From: Vigna angularis
Taxonomy: Eukaryota; Streptophyta; Magnoliopsida; Fabales; Fabaceae
DNA length: 64,000 bases
Direction of reading: 5' to 3'
NCBI RefSeq assembly: GCF_016808095.1
Contig: NC_068972.1
Span: 35,805,029-35,869,028, forward strand
The notes below the pieces were generated by a model that was not told where the DNA came from, did not search any database, and saw only the letters and a program-made list of their open reading frames with translations. Both the position numbers and the translations under genes were made by a program. Below, piece by piece: positions 11,099-20,109 of this stretch. Position 1 is the stretch's first letter, and every line of letters begins with the position of its first letter.

Positions 11099-12954
11099 AT
11101 GGCTGACAATCATAATGGTAGATGTACCCTGACAGATTATGCAACAGTCACAAGTCCTCTTCATTTTAATAACATTGCAAGGCCAAAGGTTAATGCCACA
11201 AGCATGTAGATGAAGCCTGCTTTGATTCAATTGGTGAAGAGCAACTAATTCAATGGATTATCACATGAAAATCCATATGAGCATCTGACCACTTTCAATG
11301 AAATATACAATACAGTGAAGATTAATGGTGTGCCAGATGAGGCTATTAGATTGAGCTTGTTCCCTTTCTCTTTAGGAGGCAATGCTAAGATTTGGCTTAA
11401 TTCATTCCCAGAGAATAGCTTCACTGAGTGGGAAGATGTGGTGGCTAAGTTCCTGAACAAATATTTTCCTCAGTCCAAGGTCAACAAAGGCAAGCATGAA
11501 ATTTCTTCTTTTAGACAGGGCATGGGTGAAACTCTAGGTCAAGCGTGGGATAGATTCAAAGGTTTATTGAGGAAGACGCCTACACATGGCTTTGATGAAC
11601 CCATAGTGGTCATTCTTTTCCTTTGAGGATTGAGTTCACAGACTAAATTGATGCTCGATGCCTCAATTGGAGGTAATATCAAGTGCAAGACTCCAGATGA
11701 AGCTTATGAGTTGATTGAAAATATGGCCGCCAATGATAATGAGATGCATAATGAAAGGGCTCAATTTCAACCGAAAGGAGTTTTAAAATTACAATCTCAA
11801 GATGCTCTGTTGGCTTAGAACAAAATAATGACTCAACAATTGGAGACTCTGATGAAGAAAATCTCTCAACTTCCTCAAGAATTGTAGAATGTTTCTCAAG
11901 CTCAACATCAACTTTGTGAGCTATGTGGTGGAGATCATATCAATGGACAATGCACCATGCAAGCTATTACCCAAGAAGAAGTCAATTTTATGGGTAATAT
12001 GGGCCGCCAGGTAACTACAACCATGGGTGGAAACCTCACCCAAGCATGGGTCAAGGGCAAGCTGGACAATTCAATAGACCACCACAACAGCAATGGCAAC
12101 AACATCCCTCCTTATCTGAAAGAACTGCAAAGTTAGAAGAGACACTCCAACAATTTATGCAAGTGTCAATCTCCAACCATAAAAGCACTGAAGTTTCCAT
12201 TAGAAATTTGGAGATATAGGTTGGTCAACTAGCTAAGAAGTTGGAGGAGATGCCTGACAGGAGTTTTGGGGCTAATATTGAAGTTAACCCTAAGGAGGAG
12301 TCCAATGCCATTATGACTAGAAGTGGCACGGTGCTAGATGAGAGAAAAGTTGAGAGAAAAGAAAAAGATGAGTTGAGTGAAAAAGAAGAGATGAATTAAG
12401 AGAGAAAAGAAGAGGCTGAGAGAAAAGAAGGTGAGAAAGATGAGAGGAAAAAGAAAGGAGAAGAGGATGAGAGGATAAAAGAAAAAATAATTGAGAAGCT
12501 CCTTCCTTATCCAAAAAGCTTTTCAAAGACTGAAAAAGAGAAACAATTTGGGCGTTTCATGGGGATCTTCAAGCAATTGGAGATTATTATGCCCTTGACC
12601 AAAGCACTGCAGCAAATTCCTGCCTATGCTAAGCACATGAAGCAATTCCTCAATAAGAAGAAGAAATATTTAGATGAGGAAACAATTAAAGTGCAGGGCA
12701 ATTATAGTGCCATTATGCAGAAGACTCTCCCTCCAAAATTCAAAGATCTGGGAAGTTTCAATATCCCTTGCACCATTGGGAATCATGACATAGGAAAGGC
12801 TCTGGTTGATTTAGGGGATAACGTTAATCTGATGCCTCTATCTATGCTCAAAAAGATTATTGGTCTGGAGGTCAAACCTACAAGAATGATCTTGCTAATT
12901 GCAGATAGATCCATCAAGCATCCTTATGGTGTAGTAGAAGATGTTGTGGTCTAG
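11099..12954 (+). pseudogene. Athila gag-protease, with many stops, cut off within protease
   Basis: From the ATG at 11099 the retrotransposon gag domain is readable: NEIYNTVKINGVPDEAIRLS, FPFSLGGNAKIWLNSFP, FLNKYFPQSK and SSFRQGMGETLGQAWDRFK. A Cys/His knuckle CELCGGDHINGQC lies near 11920. A very charged Lys/Glu linker (12340-12500) follows, then the protease region KFKDLGSFNIPCTIGN with the active-site block LVDLGDNVNLMP (the family has DLGAS(I/V)N, so it is altered) and MLKKIIGLEVKPT. In-frame stops interrupt the chain near 11624, 11816, 11886 and elsewhere. The frame ends at 12954 because the deletion joins it to LTR sequence. Confidence 0.85.
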
Positions 12955-13291
12955 TAATTAAGGATAGACTTCTTTCGCCGAGACATCGGGTTCTAAGTAA
13001 TTTAGAAAGTGACATTGACATTTAATAAAGAAGAAGAATTCTTATATGCATGAGAGTGATTAGGTGAAATCTAAACCCCAACAAAATTATCATCTCATAT
13101 TATCAACTTCATCCATTCATTCTAGTGTTTGGCCTCAATTGATCAATTTTCATTCATATTTACTTTTGTTGCATTTGCATTTAAAAACCAACAAAATATC
13201 TTTATAGTCATAATTAGTTAAGTAATTACACGATTGTCTAGTACCGTGAGTCTTCTGGGATACGACACTTGGTCTTGCTGATGTGTTAACA
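12951..13291 (+). repeat. 3' LTR remnant of the Athila element
   Basis: Matches 10410-10785 of the 5' LTR and ends in the same TGTTAACA. The first 1015 bases of the LTR are missing, and it joins protease sequence through the shared word TTGTGGT (12944-12950 here, 10403-10409 in the 5' LTR). Confidence 0.88.
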
Positions 13292-13817
13292 GCGATGCAG
13301 ATCGCAAGGGATGTTAAGGAGTTCCAAGGAGGCGCAAAAGTGGGGAACAGGAGCAGGATTGAAGACCAGTCATCTTGGGGACGATCGAGCGAAGAGGTGA
13401 CACTGTCCGAGGCCAATCGTTATGACCCAGGCCGATCGAGAGTTGTCGAGCGGTCCGAGGCAAATCACTATAACCCAGGCCGATCGGGAGTCGCCGAACG
13501 GTCACATGCCAATCACCTAGGCAGATCAGGAGTCGTCGAGCGGTCCGAGGCCAATCACCCAGGCAGATCGGGAGTCGCTGAGCAGTCTGAGGCCAATCAC
13601 CAAGGCAGATCGAAAGCCATCGAGAGTGTGGGGTCAATACTGAACACCCGGAATCTTCCGGATCCAAACAAGAGAGGATGGCCGGATTCGAACAGGAGAG
13701 GACTACCAGATTCGCACAGAAGAGGACTACTGGACTCGAACGATCTTACAGTCAAAATGGTCTCCCAATCATTGGTCGAACGATCTTACAATTAAAATAA
13801 AGGCTAGGGAGGGAAAG

Positions 13818-14141
13818 GTGGATGGAAGAATCAGTGCCCGGGAGAGAAGGATGGATTTTGTGAAGAGGTGGACTAGCGAACAAAAAAAGGGCCTTGCCGT
13901 TCTTGATACACCCGCAGAGGGGAGAGAGTTGTTTGAAGCATTAAAAGACATCGAAGACCATTTGCTCAGGGCTTATGATTCTAGAAAAGAGGTGACCAAA
14001 ATGCTGGAAGCTAATAAAATCCAAGAAGAATGGAAGTCATTGGAGGAGGAATTGCCACCACCCAAACCTCTAGACTTGAATTGGAGGACAGGTGCTAGAG
14101 GGTTCCCTTCATATGATTACATGATGATGAAGAGGAGCTAG
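13818..14141 (+). CDS. Hypothetical ORF in the 3' part of the outer gypsy element
   Basis: 107 codons without a recognised domain: a charged, helical protein with RMDFVKRWTSEQKKGL, a Glu-rich middle (EEWKSLEEELPPPKP) and a C-terminal GARGFPSYDYMMMKR. It sits where pol would be and just before the CTTGAGGACAAGG phrase and the 3' LTR, in the same orientation as gag. It could be a non-pol accessory ORF of a gag-only element or a captured host fragment. Function unknown, expression unlikely in the current truncated context. Confidence 0.4.
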   Translation: MDGRISARERRMDFVKRWTSEQKKGLAVLDTPAEGRELFEALKDIEDHLLRAYDSRKEVTKMLEANKIQEEWKSLEEELPPPKPLDLNWRTGARGFPSYDYMMMKRS

Positions 14142-14199
14142 GAGATCAAATTTCACGATTCCAACCTTGAGGACAAGGTTGTTCTGCAGCGGGTTGTAA

Positions 14200-14368
14200 T
14201 GATAGGATCTAATGGTTATAATGGGTAATAGATGTAGGGGAGAGAAAAAAATTTAGAATTAATTGTGTTGGGTAGTTAGAAGTGGGTTGCCTCTATAAGA
14301 AGGCAAGGGAGGTCTGGTAGAGAGGACAACTTTGAGTATTCTTTTGTATAGACAGGTCTTGGACCTTG
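14200..14368 (+). repeat. Truncated 3' LTR of the outer gypsy element
   Basis: Starts TGATAGGATCTAATGG and matches 8319 onward as far as GGTCTTGGACCTTG, where it breaks at 14368 and Sirevirus sequence begins. About half of the LTR is missing. Confidence 0.8.
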
Positions 14369-14622
14369 AAATCAATTTAAAATATAATAAAATCGATTAT
14401 TAATGGTTCACTTGGGCTTTCCTGTTTTAAAGAAAGAATTTAAATCTGATAAAATCGATTATACTATTTTGGCGCTGGAGCTTACTTTTCGTGTTCCTCC
14501 CAAAATTGAAAATCCGACCTATAAACTCTAAACCAAGAAACCTGTCACTCACACTTTCTCTGCAAACTCTGTAACCTTTCCTTCTTGGGTTTTCTGGAAT
14601 TTATCTGCTACACACTATATCT

Positions 14623-15798
14623 ATGGCATCTTCATCGTCTCAAAGAAAGAGGATTAAAACACTAGGGAACAAAAATATGCAGCGAGGGTCGAACATTGAT
14701 GGATGGATTAGCGATGACAATGCGGAATCCAACTTCCTGGATAGATGGAAAATGAGGAAACTCATTTCACACAAATATCTGAAGCTAAGTTTTTTTATAA
14801 GAGAAGGTTTTATCTTTCCTGGATGGCTCAGCAGACAAGGCCTGAAAACGTTTGTTGAAATGACTGACCCATGGTATCTAGAACTAGTAAGAGTGTTCTA
14901 CTCAAACTTGAAGATCAATGATGGAACACTTTGTTCCAAGGTAAAAGGTGTTGACATAAAACTAACAAATGATGTTTGGACATAAATTGCTGAATTTTGG
15001 TTGGGTGATGAGCAATGCCATCTAGGTATGGAAGGATTTCATAAGTTCTCTGTATATCAAGACTGTTTAAGAAATCCATATGTAGTGAGGGATTACTCCC
15101 ACTATAAAACTGGTGGAATGAAAAAGGATGATCGTCTATGCGCTTTTGTCATGTCTTGGATACTGATGCCAAGAGGAAGCAATCATGCACAAGCAATAAT
15201 TGAGGATTTATATCTTCTGAAAGCAATTAAAGAAAATGTTCAAGTTGATTGACCTGCTGCAATATCTGAAAACATGCTCAAAGTTACTATACTTGAATCT
15301 TCAATGTTACCTTACTGCGTGTTTATTTCTAAAGTACTGATTCATTTTGGAGTAAATTATGTAAATGAGACTAGTGAGTCCTATGGCAGAAGCAATATGA
15401 TTGATAAGTCTGCATTACATCATATGGGATTCCAACATGGTCCGAATGGCTGGTTATTCAAAGACGAGTATGTTGGCGAAGAAGAAGTAGCTATTGGTTC
15501 ATCAACAACACCCTACAGGCCTCGATCAGAATTTGAAAAACATGTTGTGAGGCAATTGCATTCTCTAACCATCCCTTATCAAACTACTCGTCAAGATGTT
15601 ATGGAAATGAAAAAGCATCTGAACATGGATGATTCTTATGAGAAGTCTGAAGCTTCAGAAGAGAGTGGTGAAGAAGAGAGTACTGTCGAAGAGATTGAAG
15701 AAGACGAAGTAAGTGAAAGGGACAGTGTTGTGGAAGAAAGTGTTAGTGACATGCTAATCTCTAACTTGAAGAAAAAGAAGAATAAGAAAAGCATATAA
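14623..15798 (+). pseudogene. Sirevirus 3' ORF: putative plant transposon protein (Transposase_32-like), two in-frame stops
   Basis: One frame of 391 codons broken by a TAA at 14983 and a TGA at 15250, with the same frame continuing each time. The N-terminus MASSSSQRKRIKTLG is followed by a conserved block typical of legume proteins annotated as putative plant transposon protein: LISHKYLKLSFF, WYLELVRVFYSNLKI, KVKGVDIKLTNDVW, SWILMPRGSNHAQA. The C-terminal third is very acidic (Glu/Ser-rich, about 15640-15770) and ends in a Lys-rich tail. In Sireviruses this position, between integrase/RNase H and the 3' LTR, may hold an env-like ORF, but no signal peptide or membrane helix is evident here. 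Function unknown. Confidence 0.65.
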
Positions 15799-16129
15799 AA
15801 ATTGTTTTGTTTTACTCTGTTTTGTTTTGTAATGAAGGGCCTTACATGCCATATATTTTGCTTTGTCTGGATGTAATCGTTTGGACTATGAATGAAAATT
15901 ATATTTTTGGTTATTAATCAACCTGTGTGAATGAAAAAATTGTGATTAACTGCATTGAGCTGATTAATAATAAATTCAATCATTGGTATGTATGTATGCA
16001 TTTTACATATCTCATTGTTACATCTTGTTGTTGCATAAATACTAAAATGCTTGATCTAGATGAATTTGAAAGGTTATGCAGGAATACTGATTGTTGACTG
16101 AGTTGAGAAGTGAATTTGACATTATGAAT

Positions 16130-16476
16130 GTTGAGAGGGGGAAGCATCATTATATGCTGGTTCAAATATATACTGGTTCAAATGTTGAAAATGCTAAATT
16201 CATATGAATATTATTGAAAGGGGGAGCATCATTATATTTCTGACAAGTTGTTTGATGCATCTCTATATGGTTCATTAACTATGTTTCAATTACATCATAT
16301 TACATATCCTTTTTTGCTAATGCCCAAAGGGGGAGAGATAATTGAAACTTGATTGAGATAATTGAGCATGGTTGAAACTGTGTAAACTGTTGTTGATTAT
16401 CTACTGTACAAACATGGTTTTATTAATCATGGTTTTGCATCATCAAAAACGGGGAAGATTGTTGATAGGGGGAGCA
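16130..16476 (+). promoter_or_regulatory. Multiple polypurine-tract-like G runs before the Sirevirus 3' LTR
   Basis: GAGAGGGGGAAGCAT (about 16131), GAAAGGGGGAGCAT (about 16216), CAAAGGGGGAGAGAT (about 16326), AACGGGGAAGATT (16449) and GATAGGGGGAGCA (16464, inside the LTR start). Several repeated polypurine tracts upstream of the 3' LTR are a known Sirevirus signature. The one directly before 16460 is the likely plus-strand primer. Confidence 0.65.
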
Positions 16477-17946
16477 TTGTGATAGTTGAACCCAATCCCT
16501 GTGATAATGGATTTTGATGATGACAACACATTGATAATAAAAACACATGAATATGTACTGTGGTATATGTCATATGTTGTATGTGTTTATGATTATTGTG
16601 AAATATGCACATATTGTGATTGTCACATATGTTGAACATATACTATGTTGATTGTTGCATATTGTGTTAGTAAAGTGATCATATTTGCGTATGCATATTG
16701 TATGCTTTGGTGATATGGAAATCATATGCACAAAAAGCATATCTGAATGACTAAATCGATTACAGAGGTGTGATAATCAATTCAAGTCATCATACAACTT
16801 ATGTTTTTAAACTAAGGCAAAACAACTTGTTTTGAATCGATTATATTAATTGGTGAATCGATTAAAACACGTGTGTTTGCACATATCTTTTTCAAATGTG
16901 CTGTGTTGTGAATTAGAAAGAAAATTTTTCAAAAATGTGTTAAGTGTTGAAGCTTAATCGATTACATGGATTATGTATTCAATTAAGTTTATTATTGATT
17001 TGAAAATTGTTTCATGCTTGTCATAACTGTTTCAACGGTCATATTTTTAAATGTGTTGACTAAGCATTAAATGAAAATTGATTGCATTAATTGCGTATTC
17101 AGTTAATGAGCTTAATTAGTTATAAATCTGTTACAAGTATTTAATGTAACCGATTAAGAGTAATCAATTAAATTGTGTCTGAATTGACTAAAACTATATA
17201 TAGACGCATTGATTGGATTTCTGTAAGACAATTGAGATTAACGTTTTCATATTTGTTTAAATTGTGCTGAAAAGTCTTAAAGAGGTGATCAAACGCTCCA
17301 AGAAACAAGAAATTGAAGTGGTGAACTATTCTTGAAGATTTCTTGAGAGACAAGCTTGACTGATTTGAAGAGTCTAATCTTTCTACACAACTGAGGTGCT
17401 TGCTGTGTGATCAGGAGAAGTTTCACAATTTGTGTGTTGTTGTTCCCTGTGCGTGTTGCCATGAAGAAGAACGAGGAGTTCTTGTACTTTGAGAGGGTTC
17501 TCAAAGGGGTGACTACAGAAGAGGATTGTTCTTGCTGCAGGGTTTTTGTATTTTTGGCTATATTAGATTAGTGAGTTAGAGAGGTGATTTACATTTTGAC
17601 AGTGTGGTCGTTGTAAAGCCCTTGTTGTAAAAACTCATATCTCTATAGTGCAAATTGGCTTTCAATCTCAGGTTGATTCAAAGGACATTGGATGTAGGCA
17701 TTGAGGCCGAACCAGTATAAAACTCAGAGTTTGATTTTTCTTCTCCCTATCTCTCTGTATTAATCGATTACATATTGTCATCATTCGAATACGCATACTG
17801 GTATGTTGCATACACATTGCTTGTATTTCAAGAAAGGTTTAAAGATTCATCCTATTTGAGAAAAAGATTTGAAAAACGAGTATTTTTATAAAACATCAAT
17901 TCACCCCCCTCTTGGTGTTGAGAAACAAAGCTCATCATTTCTAACA
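16460..17946 (+). repeat. 3' LTR of the first Sirevirus
   Basis: 1487 bp from TGTTGATAGGGGGAGCA to CATTTCTAACA. It contains several AATCGATTA words, a TATA box (ACTATATATAGACGC, about 17192) and the downstream block GTAGGCATTGAGGCCGAACC shared with the LTR at 53304-54737. No TSD can be checked because the 5' end is lost. Confidence 0.75.
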
Positions 17947-18006
17947 GTTTTATTGTTCACCAATTCACCCCCTTGGTGTTGAGAACTAGGAACTTTATTT
18001 CTAACA
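17947..18006 (+). repeat. Second, tandem Sirevirus LTR tail
   Basis: Sixty bases that repeat the end of the preceding LTR (CAATTCACCCCC...TTGGTGTTGAGAA...TTTCTAACA) with differences. It is either the end of a related LTR into which the first element inserted, or a local duplication. It directly borders the inverted MULE structure. Confidence 0.55.
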
Positions 18007-18158
18007 TTTATCTCTCCTTTCTTTCTCACGAACGAAAACTCGTTCTCTCTCCACACTCTCTATGTTGGGGTTCAAGCTCTGTCGTTTCTCTCGTTCAAGG
18101 TTGAAGATCTCTCCTTTCTCTCGTTAAATTTGTCGTCTTTTGTATGTTCAATTTCATG

Positions 18159-18721
18159 TGGGAACAACATCAATTTTGAGTGCATGAACAACATCTTATT
18201 CCATTTCAATGTGGACGAAAAAGGTCATATGGTTAATAAGAATAAGATAGGAGAAGTCCAAAATATGAAAAAAAATGGAAAATGGGTAATAGGACCATCA
18301 TTGCACTTAAAACCCATTCACATTGAACCCACTCACCCATATCAAAAAATGGAAAAATTGACCCAAAGTAGACTAAAAATCATCATGGGGAGTGACATTG
18401 AACTTTCTGTACAAATGATCGTCGAGCCCCTAGTAATCGACTACATGGTTCATTTAATCGATTACCAGAGGCCTAACGGCCATTTGTACAATAAATTCAA
18501 CGTCACTCCCAGTTGGGACAACAACACTCCCCATGATGGTTTTTGCTTTATATTGGATCATTTTTTGACCCAAGACACGATAATTAACTTTAATAGAGCA
18601 TGAAGTGATTGACATCAATGAATGAAACATTTTCTTTAATTTTAACATAATTAACAAAGTCTAAAACACGGTTGCCATTATGACTACATCGAACATTAAA
18701 AATAGTAATTAACTAATCATT
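18159..18721 (+). repeat. Direct repeat copy 1 in the left arm (with hairpin unit)
   Basis: Matches 19530-20104 in the same orientation, from GGGAACAACATCAATTTTGAG to AACTAATCATT, and the right arm in inverse orientation around 32160-32800. It includes a foldback unit at 18341-18576 whose 3' stem is partly degraded. The open frame 18130-18603 is explained by this repeat and is not called. Confidence 0.7.
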
Positions 18722-19330
18722 GAAGGTGTAATTGTGCAGGATTGACATGGTCAAAGGGTTGTCTGATCTAAAGTATTGATCGTAACCATATGGACTATCT
18801 GTGATGTCTACCCTTTTTAGAGATCTGCCATAATAAACTATTGTTGGTGAATACGAGATACAGTTTGGAGTAGTGGAAGAAGATGATGGAGTTTGGTTTA
18901 TAAGAGAAAATATTTCTTTAGTTGACCTTGTGTTAATAGGAAAGTTGGACTTACAAATAATCATTTGTGCAACGTCACCATCAGTTGATATTTCAGGAGC
19001 ATCATAGGCAATGGACCCTTCTTCATTTAGTTTGTGTCTTCTGAAGTAGACCCTGTTGATAGAGTTTATGTTTTTTAATTCGAGAGTTGTGCACATTTTT
19101 TGCTTTAGGAGGTCTAATATGCAGTTGTATGGAATGCAAAATAATTTTGGATTTTATTATAACGAAACTGCACACCATCTTCAGACTCAGTCATTTAACC
19201 ATTTGAAAATAAGGCAGCAAGGTAGGAATTTGAGTGGTTGTGTTCTTCATTCATGCCAATGTGTTCCATGTCTAAGAAGTGTATGTGTTGATGTGTGTAG
19301 AGTGGTTGCAAGTGGTAGGTGTATTATGGA
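18713..19330 (-). pseudogene. MULE transposase N-terminal scrap
   Basis: The minus-strand frame 18713-19096 reads TLELKNINSINRVYFRRHKL, AYDAPEISTDGDVAQMI and SNFPINTRSTKEIFSLI. This pattern resembles the N-terminal (PB1/ubiquitin-like) region of plant MuDR-type transposases, where an LK-start, a YD and a DDDV(Q/G)(E/K)MF-like motif recur. A further 230 upstream bases look like a diverged continuation. It is absent from the right arm, so it belongs to the left-arm extra segment. The assignment is by motif memory and tentative. Confidence 0.4.
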
Positions 19331-19529
19331 ATAAAAGATTGTGATGGGTTTCCATTAAGGTCTTATAGTGGAAGTTCAGTGTCAACTTTTCGGTTCAAAG
19401 CATGTGAGATCATTAAATATGTTAGCTTGTAGTACATGTCAGATTAAAGTCTATTGACATTGAAGATGGGTTTTGGCACGCTTACCCAATAAAGATGTTA
19501 GGTATTTTCTTTGTGGCAGAGTGCATGTG
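19097..19529. other. Left-arm extra segment, mostly unrecognised
   Basis: Lies between the MULE N-terminal scrap and the second direct repeat and has no counterpart in the right arm. The bases nearest 19097 may continue the scrap on the minus strand. Nothing else recognised. Confidence 0.4.
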
Positions 19530-20104
19530 AGGGAAAAACATTAATTTTGAGTGCATGAACAAGCTCTTATTTCATTTCAATGTGGAGGAAAAAGGCCATA
19601 TGAATAATAGGAGTAAGATAAATGAAGTCCAAAAAATGGAAAAATGGGTAATAGGACCATCATTGCACTTAAACACCACACATTCATATTGAACTCACTC
19701 GCTCATCTCAAAAAAAGAAAAAAAATGACCCAAAACAGACCAAAAACCATCATAGGGAGTCTTGTTGTTCCAACTGTGAGTGAAGTTGAACTTTCTATAC
19801 AAATGGCCCTCAGGTCCTCAATAATCGATTACAGGGTTCATGTAATCGATTACTAGGGGCCTAAAGATCATTTGCACAAAAGGTCCAACGTAACTCCTCA
19901 TGATGGTTTTTATGCTTTTTCATGTCAATTTTTCCATTTTTTGACCCAATACATGATAATTAACTTTAATAGAGACGACGTGATTGACATCAGTGAATGA
20001 AACATTTTCTTTAATTTTAACATAATTGTCTTACATAACAAAGTCTGAAACACGTTTGGCATTATGCTACATCGAACATTAAAACTAGTAATTAGCTAAT
20101 CATT
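19530..20104 (+). repeat. Direct repeat copy 2 in the left arm (with hairpin unit)
   Basis: Second copy of 18159-18721, here continuous with the PMD 3' end as in the right arm. Includes a foldback unit at about 19708-19944. Confidence 0.7.
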
Positions 20105-20109
20105 CTCCA

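Larger units (their letters stand above)
9395..13291 (+). mobile_element. Athila/Calypso-type Ty3/gypsy element, nested, internally deleted
   Basis: Flanked by the 5-bp direct repeat GCGAT (9390-9394 and 13292-13296). It has a full 5' LTR (9395-10785), an Athila-type primer-binding site, gag and the start of protease. The internal region then jumps at 12950 directly into the middle of the 3' LTR, of which only the last 340 bases remain. Reverse transcriptase, RNase H, integrase and any env-like ORF are missing. It shares orientation with its host element. Confidence 0.88.
8696..13798 (+). pseudogene. Ty3/gypsy gag, frameshifted and split by a nested retrotransposon
   Basis: Pieces: 8696-9394 and 13292-13798. 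An N-terminal coiled-coil region is followed by the gag capsid-like core with VELPVFEGIDPLNWI, FFELQGV and ISMEGSAGYW, then after a single-base loss near 9132 the frame continues as LVVRFGTIVERLA and EQLLGYFHAGLQEDIR. The core stops inside the codon run ELMVA at 9394 and resumes as MQIARDVKEFQGG at 13296, on the far side of Athila. The tail then has about five tandem 14-16-residue units (EANH..GRSGV.ERS, roughly 13406-13620) and a basic RRGLPDS-type repeat. No zinc knuckle was seen. The protein would form the retroelement particle; this copy is not functional. Confidence 0.8.
8319..14368 (+). mobile_element. Ty3/gypsy retrotransposon remnant, split by a nested Athila element
   Basis: The 5' LTR (8319-8659) starts TGATAGGATCTAATG and ends CCTAACA. 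A second copy of the LTR start lies at 14200-14368. Between them are a gypsy gag, a hypothetical ORF, and just before the 3' LTR the phrase CTTGAGGACAAGGTT, which closes many plant gypsy polyproteins. Protease, reverse transcriptase, RNase H and integrase are absent, so this was a gag-only non-autonomous element or a large deletion derivative. Athila (9395-13291) is inserted within gag. The 3' LTR is cut at 14368, so no TSD can be checked. Confidence 0.8.
14369..17946 (+). mobile_element. 5'-truncated Sirevirus (Ty1/copia) 3' half
   Basis: Consists of a region with AATCGATTA words, a long ORF in the env position (14623-15798), repeated polypurine tracts and a complete LTR (16460-17946). The LTR resembles that of the second Sirevirus at 53304. 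gag and pol are missing; the break point against the gypsy LTR is at 14368/14369. Assignment to Sirevirus rests on the LTR and the multiple G-rich tracts, both lineage hallmarks. Confidence 0.7.

Noticed and set aside
18130..18603. 157-codon plus-strand frame
   Set aside because: It runs through the hairpin unit of the MULE arm; its text mirrors the palindrome and has no domain.
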